Below are positions 36,671 through 45,403 of a stretch of 61,637 nucleotides of DNA, piece by piece. The notes beneath the pieces were generated by a model that saw only the letters and a list, made by a program, of their open reading frames with translations, did not search any database and was not told where the DNA came from. The position numbers were made by a program, and so were the translations under genes. Source of the stretch: an uncultured Myxococcales bacterium (GTDB lineage: Bacteria; Myxococcota_A; UBA9042); the NCBI GenBank assembly GCA_903919145.1, contig CAIXGW010000104.1, forward strand, positions 1 to 61,637, written 5' to 3'. Numbering within the stretch: the first letter of the stretch is position 1; each line of letters begins with the position of its first letter.

Positions 36671-37630
36671 ATGCGTATTCTGCTCACCGGCGCAGCAGGC
36701 TTTATCGGATCGCACACGGCCGAGGCCCTCTTGCGCCGCGGCGACGAGGTGATCGGCGTGGACAACTTCGACCCGTTCTACGACCGCGCCCTCAAGGAGC
36801 GCAACCTGCTGGCGGTGCAGGCCGCGGGACCGGAGCGCTGGCACTTCATAGAGGGCGATCTGTGCGAGCAGGCCGTGCTGGACCGCCTATGGGAGTTTGG
36901 CCCTTACGACGCTGTTGTCCACCTGGCCGCCAAGGCTGGTGTGCGTCCTTCCATTGAAGATCCAGTCTCTTATGTCAGGGCCAACCTGGAGGCGACGGTG
37001 GGCCTGTGGGAACAGTGCCGCCTCCACGGCCCCAAGCGGGTGGTTTTTGCCTCGTCTTCCTCGGTCTATGGCGCGGATTCGCAGGCGCCCTTTGCCGAGG
37101 ATGCGCGCTGCGATCGGCCCGTCTCGCCCTACGCCGCCACCAAGCGCGCCGGCGAGCTGCTGGCCCACACCTATGTGCACCTGCACGGTTTTGACCTGAC
37201 CTGCCTGCGCTTTTTTACCGTCTACGGCCCCCGGCAGCGGCCCGAGATGGCGATCCACAAATTTGCCACGCTGCTGTGGCGCGGCGAGCCAATCGCCCAG
37301 TTTGGCGACGGGGGCTCAAGTCGCGACTACACCTACATAGAGGACATCGTCCAGGGCGTAGTGGCTGCGGTCGACCGGCCCAATGGCTACGCTATCTACA
37401 ACCTGGGCGGCGATCGCGAGACGCGGCTGGTGGACCTGACGCGGATGCTGGCGCGGGCTTTGCGCGTCGAGCTCACGGTGGAGCAAAAACCAGAGGCGCC
37501 GGGCGATGTGCCGCGGACCTGCGCCGATCTGACGCTGGCCCGGGCGGAGCTAGGCTACGAGCCCTCTACGCCCATTGAGGATGGATTGCGCAAGTTTGCC
37601 GGGTGGTTTATCGAGCACGGCGTGCAGTAG
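36671..37630 (+). CDS. NAD-dependent epimerase/dehydratase, UDP-glucuronate 4-epimerase-like
   Basis: 319 aa. Rossmann motif GAAGFIGSH near the N-terminus, DNFDPFYDRALKERNL (typical of UDP-glucuronate epimerases), catalytic SSSSVYG and YAATK, then the substrate motif RFFTVYGPRQRPEMAIHKF and DYTYIEDIVQGV. It interconverts UDP-glucuronate and UDP-galacturonate, or a related sugar nucleotide, for surface polysaccharide. It starts 29 bp after the DsbD-like gene. Confidence 0.88.
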   Translation: MRILLTGAAGFIGSHTAEALLRRGDEVIGVDNFDPFYDRALKERNLLAVQAAGPERWHFIEGDLCEQAVLDRLWEFGPYDAVVHLAAKAGVRPSIEDPVSYVRANLEATVGLWEQCRLHGPKRVVFASSSSVYGADSQAPFAEDARCDRPVSPYAATKRAGELLAHTYVHLHGFDLTCLRFFTVYGPRQRPEMAIHKFATLLWRGEPIAQFGDGGSSRDYTYIEDIVQGVVAAVDRPNGYAIYNLGGDRETRLVDLTRMLARALRVELTVEQKPEAPGDVPRTCADLTLARAELGYEPSTPIEDGLRKFAGWFIEHGVQ

Positions 37631-37684
37631 CTGGCCTTGGCCGCCAGGGGGGCAGAGCGCCGCCAGCCCGCTGCCGCTGGTCAA

Positions 37685-37760
37685 GACCTCCATCGCTAGG
37701 GGGTCGCAAAAAGGGCCCACAGCAGGACCCCAGAGCCACCCGGACCAGATCGGTACGGGC
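37685..37760 (-). repeat. Structured intergenic element, copy E (degenerate, minus strand)
   Basis: Read on the minus strand: CTGCTG (complement of 37720-37725), pyrimidine tract CCCTTTTT, then a stem GACCCCC/GGAGGTC (37685-37705) with 6 of 7 pairs. Stem 1 is not convincing. It is the least certain copy. Confidence 0.35.
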
Positions 37761-37787
37761 ACTGGCTGGCTGGCGGCCGGTTCAGCC

Positions 37788-37815
37788 TTGCAATTCCGCC
37801 GCGCCGAACTATACT
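37788..37815 (+). promoter_or_regulatory. rpmE promoter
   Basis: TTGCAA (37788-37793), 16-bp spacer, TATACT (37810-37815, 5 of 6 matches). Predicted leader of about 65 nt to the ATG at 37886. Confidence 0.6.
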
Positions 37816-37885
37816 CCTGCCCCCCGCGGCAACAACGCCGCTCAACCGCCGGCGCGCCTATGGGCCTGCCCAACCGGAGCATTCG

Positions 37886-38098
37886 ATGAAGAAAGAAGGC
37901 CACCCCAAGTACAAGAAGTCGGTCGTCAAGTGCGGCTGCGGCAACACTTTTGAGACCCGTTCGACCGCTGGCGACATGCACGTCGACATCTGCTCGAACT
38001 GCCACCCGTTCTACACGGGCAAGCAGCGCACCCTCGACACCGGTGGCCGCGTCGATCGCTTCAATCGCCGCTTCGCGATGGCGCAGGGCACCAAGTAG
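37886..38098 (+). CDS. rpmE: Ribosomal protein bL31, zinc-binding form
   Basis: 70 aa, full length. Four cysteines in CGC (positions 16 and 18) and CSNC (37 and 40) make the zinc site of the C+ type. HPFYTGKQR and the C-terminal [11 protein letters not shown] are standard. It sits on the large-subunit central protuberance. It has its own promoter and a strong terminator, so it is a single-gene unit. Confidence 0.97.
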   Translation: MKKEGHPKYKKSVVKCGCGNTFETRSTAGDMHVDICSNCHPFYTGKQRTLDTGGRVDRFNRRFAMAQGTK

Positions 38099-38174
38099 CT
38101 CTTTGCGCCGGCGCAGGGCCTTGAGCCGCAGCGCTGCCAGCACAGATAGCTCAAATAGCTTAAGAATAGCCCAA

Positions 38175-38220
38175 GCAGCGCGTCAGGGACCTTGCGGATC
38201 CTGGCGCGCTGCGGCTTTTT
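38175..38220 (+). terminator. Intrinsic terminator of rpmE, inside the convergent gene
   Basis: GCAGCGCG-T-CAGG (38175-38187) pairs with CCTG-G-CGCGCTGC (38200-38212), 12 pairs with one mismatch, followed by GGC and five T. It overlaps the last codons of the minus-strand gene at 38183-38737. Confidence 0.75.
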
Positions 38221-38737
38221 GGCCCGCCGCCACCAGCTGCCACCCCTCGGCAAAGCGCAGCAGAGCCCCCAGACTGCCGCGGCGGCGCGAGATAGCCGGA
38301 TGGGTCGCCCAGGCCAGCGCCTGACCGGGCTGGCCGCGCTCCAGAGCTGCGCTCAGCCAGGCCGCGGCCTCTTCATCGCTGCATTGGGTGGCCGAGGGCG
38401 GCACGGGCACGGGGGCCCCCCACACTTCGACCATCCGCTGGGTGACGGCTACCCCCACCATGGCCACCGGCTCTAGACTCAGCACCGAGGCTGCGCGGCT
38501 AAAACGCGCCTGGGCCTGCACCATCAGCGGGCGCCGCTGCGCTGGAGAAGCGCCCTGCAGGCTGGCCAGGGCCGACCAGCCCTCCTGCAGCGACCGATCG
38601 CGCTGGTGCGAGCCGCTGAACCACTGCGCCAGGACGACTAGCGCTGTCAGCAAGACCAACGTGGCCGCGCCCACGAGCCGGCGCTGGCTCTGCTGCCGCG
38701 GCCAAGCTGGCGCTGACTGCGCTCCTAGGTCTGCCAA
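38183..38737 (-). CDS. Small membrane-anchored protein downstream of ftsZ
   Basis: 184 aa, not recognised. A basic N-terminus leads to one hydrophobic helix (about 22-41, VGAATLVLLTALVVLAQWF); the rest is predicted exported and helical, with segments like LQEGWSALASLQGASPAQRRP and EEAAAWLSAALERGQPGQALAWA that recall TPR-like helix pairs. The start is a TTG six bases after the ftsZ stop; no better ATG exists before the helix. Position at the end of the dcw cluster suggests cotranscription with ftsZ, perhaps a role at the septum. Confidence 0.6.
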   Translation of the reverse strand: MADLGAQSAPAWPRQQSQRRLVGAATLVLLTALVVLAQWFSGSHQRDRSLQEGWSALASLQGASPAQRRPLMVQAQARFSRAASVLSLEPVAMVGVAVTQRMVEVWGAPVPVPPSATQCSDEEAAAWLSAALERGQPGQALAWATHPAISRRRGSLGALLRFAEGWQLVAAGQKAAARQDPQGP

Positions 38738-38743
38738 GCTGGC

Positions 38744-40192
38744 CTACTTGCGGCGAAACGCCGGGCGATCGATGTCGGTAGTGGCCGAGGCGAAGGGATT
38801 GTGCACCACCGGTTCGCGCTTGGCCCCCAGGCCTGCGGGGACCTGCGGCACGCCGTAGCCAGGGGTCTGGCGGCGCAAGTAGGCCGGCTCGTCGAGCTCG
38901 TGCTCGTGGTGCGGCAGCGGTGGCGGCGCCGCAGGGTGGCTGGAATGGACCGAGGCTGCCGAGCTGTAGGCCGGCGCCTGGGTGGCCGGCAGCGGCCGGG
39001 TCGGGGCGGCGTGCATGGCCTGATTGGCCATGACGGTGCGCTCGTGGGCGGCGGCGGCCACGGCGTAGACCGGCACGTCTTCGTCGAGCTGGGCCCGCCC
39101 GGGCGGCGGCGGCGGCGGTACCATGTGCAGGCCAGCGCGCTCGCTGCTCGGCCGATCGTGGCTGGACGAAGCGCGGCCGGTGCCATACAGGCGGGTGTGC
39201 TGGGTGTCCTGGCTGCGCACCACAGCCGCGCGGTCAAAGCCGGTGGCGACCACGGTGACTTTGATCTCGTCGCCCATGGCTTCGTCGTAAATGGCGCCAA
39301 AGATGGTGTTGGTGTCGGCGGCGGCGGCGTCCTGGATCAGGTTCATGGCGTCGTTCATGTCCGCCAGACTCAGGTCCAGGCCGCCGGTGATGGTCACCAG
39401 CAGGCCGGTTGCGCCCTCGATGCGCGCGTCTTCGAGCAGCGGGCTTGAGATCGCCAGGCGCGCAGCTTGAGCCGCGCGGTCTTCGCCACCGGCGCGGCCC
39501 GTGCCCATCAGCGCCATGCCCTTGCCCTTCATGATCGAGCGGACGTCGGCAAAGTCGACATTGATGAGGCCGGGGCAAGCGATCATGTCGCTGATGCCGC
39601 GCACCGCCTCGACCACGACCGAATCCACCAGGCGGAATGCCTCTTTGATGGGGATGCGCGGGTTGGCGATCTGAAAGATGCGGTCGTTGGGGATGACAAT
39701 GAGCGTGTCGACGGCCAGGGCCAGCTCGCGCAGGCCTTCTTCGGCTTGGCGGGCACGCTGGCGACCTTCAAAGGTAAACGGCCGGGTGACTACAGCCACG
39801 GTCAGCGCGCCGGCGTCGCGGGCGGCTTGAGCCACCACCGGTGCGGCGCCGGTGCCGGTGCCACCGCCCATGCCGGCGGTGATGAACACCATGTCCGCGT
39901 CGGCCAAGTGGCGACGCAGCTGATCAATGTCCTCTAGGGCGGCGCGGTGGCCGACCTCGGGATCGCCGCCGGCACCCAGACCACTGGTCAGCACGCCGCC
40001 GATCTGCAGCTTGTGGTCGGCCAAGCTGACGCCCAGGGCCTGGATGTCGGTGTTGGCCGCCAGGAATTCGATGTGCGGCAGGTTGGAGTCGGCGAGGTTG
40101 TTGACGGCATTGCCGCCGCAGCCGCCAACCCCTACAACTTTGATGCGGGCGCCGCGGGCCTGAGGCTGTTCAAACAGGATGGATTCAATCAT
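38744..40192 (-). CDS. ftsZ: Cell division protein FtsZ
   Basis: 482 aa. GTPase core with VGVGGCGGNAVNN near residues 20-32, the tubulin signature GGGTGTGAAP near 109-118, and the T7 synergy loop NVDFADVRSIMKGKG. The core ends near 320. A long Pro/Ser/Ala-rich linker of about 150 residues follows, and the C-terminal peptide DIDRPAFRRK that binds FtsA and other partners. It polymerises into the Z-ring. ATG at 40192 is chosen because AGGGAG lies seven bases upstream; an in-frame GTG at 40213 is possible. Confidence 0.97.
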   Translation of the reverse strand: MIESILFEQPQARGARIKVVGVGGCGGNAVNNLADSNLPHIEFLAANTDIQALGVSLADHKLQIGGVLTSGLGAGGDPEVGHRAALEDIDQLRRHLADADMVFITAGMGGGTGTGAAPVVAQAARDAGALTVAVVTRPFTFEGRQRARQAEEGLRELALAVDTLIVIPNDRIFQIANPRIPIKEAFRLVDSVVVEAVRGISDMIACPGLINVDFADVRSIMKGKGMALMGTGRAGGEDRAAQAARLAISSPLLEDARIEGATGLLVTITGGLDLSLADMNDAMNLIQDAAAADTNTIFGAIYDEAMGDEIKVTVVATGFDRAAVVRSQDTQHTRLYGTGRASSSHDRPSSERAGLHMVPPPPPPGRAQLDEDVPVYAVAAAAHERTVMANQAMHAAPTRPLPATQAPAYSSAASVHSSHPAAPPPLPHHEHELDEPAYLRRQTPGYGVPQVPAGLGAKREPVVHNPFASATTDIDRPAFRRK

Positions 40193-40229
40193 GACACGCT
40201 CCCTGGGGTGCACTGGGCGGTGCGGGGTT

Positions 40230-40271
40230 CTTGGCAGGTTCAGTAGGGTGGATTCAGGACGGTAGGTTCAG
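40230..40271 (-). repeat. Three 14-bp tandem repeats upstream of ftsZ
   Basis: Three contiguous units at 40230-40243, 40244-40257 and 40258-40271 share nnnGGtnGGTTCAG on the plus strand (second unit GGATTCAG). On the coding strand they read CTGAAYCTACC-like. They lie in the ftsA-ftsZ gap about 40-80 bp before the ftsZ start, where a regulator could act. Confidence 0.6.
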
Positions 40272-40362
40272 TGGGGCAAGGCTGGTCGGCCAGGGACATT
40301 GGGGCAGGGGCAGTCGGTCAGGGGCGCGCGGCCACCCACCAAGAGGCGTACACCACACTGGC

Positions 40363-41595
40363 TCACACGACTTCGCGGACCCAGCCAAACAACTTGTCGA
40401 TCCAGCCGCCTTTGCGCGCCGGCTTGCCATTGGCTTTGCGGGCCTGCTCGGCATCTTCGGCGGCGCCCTGCATGACCAGGCCAAGGGCGGTCGAGAATAC
40501 CGGCGAGTGCACCATGTCGCGCAGGCCGCCGACGCGCCGCGGGTAGCCAATGCGCACCGGCAGCCCCAGGACCTCTTCGCCGGTCTCGGCCACGCCGGGC
40601 AACAGCGCCGTCCCGCCGGTCAGGACCACGCCCGAGCCGATGACATCCTGGAAATTGCTGGCTTGAATCTCGCGCTCGATCAGGCGGAAGATCTCTTCGA
40701 TGCGCGGCTCAATGATGTCGCACAGCAGCTGACGGCTGCGCGGAATGGGCTCGCGGGCCCCGACCGAGGCGACTTCGATGACCTCATCATCGCCAATCAT
40801 CGAGGACTGGGCGCAGCCGTGCATCAGCTTGATGCGCTCTGCTTCGGCCTTGGGGGTGCGAAGACCCACGGCGATATCGTTGCTGATGTGGTCGCCGCCC
40901 ACAGGCAGCACCGCCGAGTGGACGATATAGCCGTTGTGGAAGATCGCAATATCAGTCGTCCCTGCGCCGATGTCGACCAGGACCACACCCAGCTCTTTGT
41001 CGTCTTCTTCCAGCACGGCTCGGGCAGAGGCGAGCAACTCCGCGCTGGTCTTGAGGACATGCAGCCCGGCGCGCTCAGCGCACTGCACTACGTTCTGCAC
41101 GCTGGAGTTCAGCGCGGTGATGATGTGCACGGCGACCTGCAGGTGCTTGCCGCTGATGCCAATGGGGTGCTTGATGCCGTCATTGTCATCGACCACAAAC
41201 TCCTGCGGCACGGTGTGCAGGATGTGGCGGTCGTCTGGAATCGGCTGGGCCTTGGCGTTCTCTAGCACGCGCTCGATGTCCGTCTCGCTGATCTCGCGGC
41301 TCTGCACCGCCACTTGCGCCTTGTTGTTGAAGGAGCGCAGGTGTGCGCCCGACACCGACAAGTAGATGGCGCCAACGGTACAGCCGGCCATCTGCTCGGC
41401 CTCGTGGACGGCGCGCTGGATCGCCTCCATCGTCTCTGTGACATTGACGACCACGCCCTTCTTGATGCCCGACGATGGGGCGGTGCCCACGCCGATGATG
41501 TCGAGCGAGCCGTCGCTCTTGACCTCTCCCACGACGGCGACCACCTTGTGAGTGCCGACATCCAGTCCAGCAATAATCTTGTCATTCCTCGCCAT
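40363..41595 (-). CDS. ftsA: Cell division protein FtsA
   Basis: 410 aa, actin-like ATPase. It starts IAGLDVGTHKVVAVVGEV (phosphate 1), has VVLVDIGAGTTDIAIFHNG (phosphate 2) and GVVLTGGTALLPGV (adenosine motif), with the SHS2/1C subdomain between. The extreme C-terminus WIDKLFGWVREVV is an amphipathic helix that ties FtsA, and so FtsZ, to the membrane. GGAGG precedes the ATG. ftsQ ends 127 bp upstream. Confidence 0.97.
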   Translation of the reverse strand: MARNDKIIAGLDVGTHKVVAVVGEVKSDGSLDIIGVGTAPSSGIKKGVVVNVTETMEAIQRAVHEAEQMAGCTVGAIYLSVSGAHLRSFNNKAQVAVQSREISETDIERVLENAKAQPIPDDRHILHTVPQEFVVDDNDGIKHPIGISGKHLQVAVHIITALNSSVQNVVQCAERAGLHVLKTSAELLASARAVLEEDDKELGVVLVDIGAGTTDIAIFHNGYIVHSAVLPVGGDHISNDIAVGLRTPKAEAERIKLMHGCAQSSMIGDDEVIEVASVGAREPIPRSRQLLCDIIEPRIEEIFRLIEREIQASNFQDVIGSGVVLTGGTALLPGVAETGEEVLGLPVRIGYPRRVGGLRDMVHSPVFSTALGLVMQGAAEDAEQARKANGKPARKGGWIDKLFGWVREVV

Positions 41596-41716
41596 TTTGC
41601 CCCTCCGTGCCTCTGTACCTGCTGTCTGCTGCTTCTGGTTGCCGGCGGCGGGCGGACTGCCCGTGCCGGATTGGTGCTGGTTGTGGCGCCCCCGGTCGAG
41701 CGGGAGCCGCCAGTGC

Positions 41717-41731
41717 GCGGACTCAGTCCGC
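41717..41731 (-). other. Stem-loop around the ftsQ stop codon
   Basis: GCGGAC/GTCCGC, perfect 6-bp stem. The three loop bases are the ftsQ TGA stop codon. May affect termination or 3' processing; could be chance. Confidence 0.3.
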
Positions 41732-42844
41732 TGGTTCGTCTGGATCTGGCGGTGCCACCCTCTGAGAGGGCGTCGGCGCCTTGGGCAGCTCTACGCCGCC
41801 CGCGCCGCCGGCATGGACTGCCCCGCCTAGGTGGCCCTGGGGTGCTTGGCCCACCGGCTCGGTGCGGACGACCACCCGGTCTGGCCGCAGCTCATCGTCG
41901 AGCAGCGCGTAGCGCAGCCATTGGCCCTCGCGCTCGGCCTGGTCCAAGACCCGGTGAATGTTGCGGAAGGCCCGCTGCGGATCGAGCTCCAAGCCGCGAC
42001 CCAGCCGCACCTCTGCCCCATCGCGGGCGCTGACCAAGGTAATCCCTAGCACCGGATCCCAGTGGACCTCAGACAGCGGAAACCGCTCGGCCAGCACGCT
42101 GTGGCCGTGTGCCTCCAGCAGCCGGAGGATGCCGCGCAGCCGCCGCTGGTCCGGCGTGTCTTCGGCGTGGGCCGCCTTGATGTGGGCGTCGCGGCTCAGC
42201 GACGGAGCGAACCCGGTGATGACGGGGAGGTCGCCCACCTCGCCCAGCTCCGCCTCCTTGAAAACAAAGCCGGCGCTGTCGACGATCATCATCCGCCCTT
42301 CGCCCAGCAGCAGCGCATAGGGCTGGTACTCGCTGACCATCAGCCGCACCTTGTTGGGCAGCTCGGGTTCGACTTCGGCTTGGCGCACCCAGGCCAGCTT
42401 TTCGATGGCCCGCGAGGTCTGGTTGCGGTCGATGCTGGTCAGGGGGCTGCCCCAGCGCAGCCCAGAGGCCTTCTCTACCTGCTGGGGCGTGACTCGGCTG
42501 GCGCCCACGACCTCAAACTTGCTGACGACGGCGGACTCGACCCGTGTTTGGAAGTCATGCAGGTTCAAGCCGGCCAGGGCCACAATGCCAATGCAGAGGA
42601 TAGCGGCCAGCCAGCCCAGCACGCCAAACCACCCGGCGCTGCTGGCCTCTTCCTCATCGACCTCATCGCTGGCCGATTCTGCGGGGCCTTCTGGTTGCTC
42701 CGCCCGAGCTTTCCAGCCGCGCCACGCTTCGCCCAGCCGCTGACTGAGCGGGGTGCGCTCTGCCTTGGCGACGGCTTCGCGCTGCTGGGTGCGCTGGTTG
42801 CGCGGCGGGCGCTGTCCGCCCAAACGCTGGCCAAACAAGCTCAT
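41723..42844 (-). CDS. ftsQ: Cell division protein FtsQ
   Basis: 373 aa. A charged cytoplasmic part (about 1-80), one membrane helix (GWFGVLGWLAAILCIGIVALAGL), then a POTRA domain starting FEVVGASRVTPQQVEKASGL and the beta domain (LPNKVRLMVSEYQPYALLLGEG). It links FtsB/FtsL to the divisome. The C-terminus is Pro/Gly-rich. Its ATG overlaps the murG stop (ATGA), which fixes the start; the longer frame is inside murG. Confidence 0.9.
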   Translation of the reverse strand: MSLFGQRLGGQRPPRNQRTQQREAVAKAERTPLSQRLGEAWRGWKARAEQPEGPAESASDEVDEEEASSAGWFGVLGWLAAILCIGIVALAGLNLHDFQTRVESAVVSKFEVVGASRVTPQQVEKASGLRWGSPLTSIDRNQTSRAIEKLAWVRQAEVEPELPNKVRLMVSEYQPYALLLGEGRMMIVDSAGFVFKEAELGEVGDLPVITGFAPSLSRDAHIKAAHAEDTPDQRRLRGILRLLEAHGHSVLAERFPLSEVHWDPVLGITLVSARDGAEVRLGRGLELDPQRAFRNIHRVLDQAEREGQWLRYALLDDELRPDRVVVRTEPVGQAPQGHLGGAVHAGGAGGVELPKAPTPSQRVAPPDPDEPAD

Positions 42845-44037
42845 GGCTGCCCTCCCTGCCACGCCGGCACGCCGACCCACTGGCCGCAATCCCGGACCAC
42901 GGCGGCCGCGGCTTGCGGCAAGGCAACGGCAGCCGCGGCGGCGCTGGCCGGCCGCCAGGTGGCGTCGTCGCGCAGCAAGGTCGCCGCCCAGGCGGTCAAC
43001 TCCGTCAAGCTCCAGGCGCCTTGGCGCACCCACCTGCCACCGCCCTGGGCGCAGAAGGCCGCGGCGTTGGCGGCTTGGTGATCGCCGGCGGCAAAGGGAA
43101 ACGGCACCAGCAGGGCGGGCAAGGCGGCGGCGGCCAGCTCGGCGACGGTGCCGGACCCGGAGCGCGTCACCGCCAGATCAGCCCACGCATAGGCAGCGGC
43201 CATATCATCAATAAAGCCTTCTACCTGTGCGACAATTCCCGCCTGCTGATAGGCCTGCTCTACGGGCAGCGCGGCCAGCTTGCCCACCTGGTGGCGCACC
43301 TCTAGCGCCAGCCCCGTCTTGGCCAGCGCCAGCGCCAGCTCTGGCACGTGAACGTTGAGGAATTCTGAGCCCTGAGACCCACCGACCACCAGCAGGTGGA
43401 CTGGCCGCGATCCGCGCCACTGGCGGGTGGGGCCAACAGCGGCGATCTCAGCGCGCACTGGATTGCCAGAAACCAGCGTCTTGGCTGGCGAAAAAGCGCT
43501 TCCCGCGGCGGCAAAGCCAAGGTAGGCCCGCTGCACCAGCTTGCCGAGCACGCGATTGGTCATGCCCGGCACGGCGTTGGACTCATGGATGGCGCAGGCT
43601 ATCCCCATGCTCCGCGCCGCCAGCAAGGCCGCCCCAGAAGCATAGCCGCCGACGCCCACGACCAGCCGCGGCCGCAGCTGCGCCAGGATCCGCCGCGCCG
43701 CCATAACCCCTTTGGCCAGGTTCCACAGGCCGCGCAGCTTGGCGCCAAGACCGCCGCCTACCAGCCGCGAGCCTGGCACCAGCTCAATGCGGTAGCCGCG
43801 CTTGGGCACCATCCGCGCCTCGTAGCCGTGCTCGGTGCCAATAAAGTGCACCGGCGATCCGGCTGCCGCAAAAGCATCGGCCAGCGCCAGTGCCGGAACC
43901 ACGTGGCCTCCCGTGCCGCCACCGGCCAGCACCACGGCCGGGCCCACGGCCAGAACTGCGGTCTGCAGGCCGCGGGCAGCCGCTGTGGGCCCCGCAGCCT
44001 GCGCGGCCAGGGGCAGGTGGTCGGTCAGACCGGTCAT
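42841..44037 (-). CDS. murG: UDP-GlcNAc: lipid I N-acetylglucosaminyltransferase MurG
   Basis: 398 aa. GT-B fold with glycine loops VLAGGGTGGHVVPALALA (N-terminal) and VVGGSQGSEFLN (C-terminal), VGVGGYASGAALLAA, HESNAVPGMTNR, and the UDP-sugar-binding region TRSGSGTVAELAAAALPALLVPFPFAAGDHQ. About 34 residues precede the first loop, longer than usual. It makes lipid II at the inner leaflet. Start overlaps the ftsW stop. Confidence 0.96.
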   Translation of the reverse strand: MTGLTDHLPLAAQAAGPTAAARGLQTAVLAVGPAVVLAGGGTGGHVVPALALADAFAAAGSPVHFIGTEHGYEARMVPKRGYRIELVPGSRLVGGGLGAKLRGLWNLAKGVMAARRILAQLRPRLVVGVGGYASGAALLAARSMGIACAIHESNAVPGMTNRVLGKLVQRAYLGFAAAGSAFSPAKTLVSGNPVRAEIAAVGPTRQWRGSRPVHLLVVGGSQGSEFLNVHVPELALALAKTGLALEVRHQVGKLAALPVEQAYQQAGIVAQVEGFIDDMAAAYAWADLAVTRSGSGTVAELAAAALPALLVPFPFAAGDHQAANAAAFCAQGGGRWVRQGAWSLTELTAWAATLLRDDATWRPASAAAAAVALPQAAAAVVRDCGQWVGVPAWQGGQP

Positions 44038-45401
44038 GGCATCCCCCCGGGGCGGCCCACGCTGCGAACCTGGCCAGAGCGGGCATTGTGGGGGCCGGCG
44101 GCTGGGCGGCGCTGAGGCAGCCTGAACCAGCTTGGCAGAGAAAGCGCAGGCAGATCCGGGTTGCCGCCGCGGCCGATGTTGAGCAAGACTCCCGCAGCCA
44201 AGCCCATGATCAGCATCGACGAGCCGCCGTGGCTGATAAAGGGCAGGGTCAGGCCCTTGGTCGGCAGCAGACCCATCACCACGCCAAAATTAACCGCCGC
44301 CTGGGTGCCAAACAGCAATGTGATGCCGGCAGCCAGCAGCCGCCCAAACTCGTCGCGGGCGTGCAGTGCGATGCGCAGGCCGCGCAGGATCAAGAACACA
44401 AAGGCCAAGGCCACCAGCGCCACGCCAATCAGGCCCAGCTCTTCTGCAATGATCGAGAGGATGAAGTCGGTGTGGCACTCTGGCACAAAGCCCAGCTTCT
44501 GCTTGGACATGCCCAGGCCGTTGCCAAACCAGTTGCCGGTCGCCACGGCGAGCTGGCCGTTGAAGAGCTGGTAGCCGGTGGTGTCGCGGTAGGCCAGCGG
44601 GTCCAAGAAGGCCAAAAAGCGCTTAAAACGCATGGGATTTTTGGCCACAAAGGAGGCGAGCACGGCCACGCCGGCCCCGGCGGCCAGCACGACATAGGCC
44701 ATGCGCGTGCCGGCGATAAAGGTCATGGCAAACAGCAGCACCGCCAGCACAATTCCCGAGCCCAGGTCAGGCTGCTTCATGCACAGGCTGAACATGACGA
44801 CCCAAGCCAGCGCGTGAGGCACAAAGCCAACAGAGAACTTGTGAACCCGCTCGGCATCGATCTTCTTGGTCAGCGAGTGGGCCAGGAACACCACAAAGGT
44901 GAACTTGGCCAGCTCGGCGGTCTGAAACATGAATCCTGGCAGGGGGAGCCAGCGGCGCGACCCGTTGACCACCACCCCAAACATCAGCGTCATGATCAGC
45001 AGGCCAAGGGCCAGCATCAGCCCTGGGTAGGCGACCTTGCGCCAGAACTGGTAGGGAATGTGGGCTCCTATCAGCATCACCACCACAGTGACGCTGGCGT
45101 GGACCAAGTGCTTGTTCAAGAACAGCTGGTCGTCGCCCTTGCCGGCCCGCAGGGCCAGGTAGACGCTGGCCGAATAGGCCATGACCACGCCAATCGTGAT
45201 GAGGGCCAGCAGGTTGGCAAACAGGGCCCAGTCCATGCCCACGGGCACGGGCACCAGGGCTTTGTCTTCCTTGGGCGGCCGCACCTGCCCCACGCGCGTG
45301 GCTTGCGCGCCCAGGTAGTCGGCGCCGCCACCCAGATCGGCACCGGCTAGGGCGCTGACTGGGGTGGCAGACAGGTGGTGGATGGGTTGCGCGCTCGCCA
45401 T
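44034..45401 (-). CDS. ftsW: Lipid II polymerase / division protein FtsW
   Basis: 455 aa SEDS protein with about ten helices. Landmarks: NGSRRWLPLPGFMFQTAELAKF, KQPDLGSGIV, YQLFNGQLAVATGNWFGNGLGMSKQKLGFVPECHTDFI and TKGLTLPFISHGGSSML. It polymerises glycan at the septum with the class B penicillin-binding protein FtsI encoded in the same cluster. The N-terminal cytoplasmic segment (about 55 residues) and C-terminal tail are extended. ATG at 45401 starts two bases after the mraY stop. Confidence 0.95.
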   Translation of the reverse strand: MASAQPIHHLSATPVSALAGADLGGGADYLGAQATRVGQVRPPKEDKALVPVPVGMDWALFANLLALITIGVVMAYSASVYLALRAGKGDDQLFLNKHLVHASVTVVVMLIGAHIPYQFWRKVAYPGLMLALGLLIMTLMFGVVVNGSRRWLPLPGFMFQTAELAKFTFVVFLAHSLTKKIDAERVHKFSVGFVPHALAWVVMFSLCMKQPDLGSGIVLAVLLFAMTFIAGTRMAYVVLAAGAGVAVLASFVAKNPMRFKRFLAFLDPLAYRDTTGYQLFNGQLAVATGNWFGNGLGMSKQKLGFVPECHTDFILSIIAEELGLIGVALVALAFVFLILRGLRIALHARDEFGRLLAAGITLLFGTQAAVNFGVVMGLLPTKGLTLPFISHGGSSMLIMGLAAGVLLNIGRGGNPDLPALSLPSWFRLPQRRPAAGPHNARSGQVRSVGRPGGMP

Positions 45402-45403
45402 GT

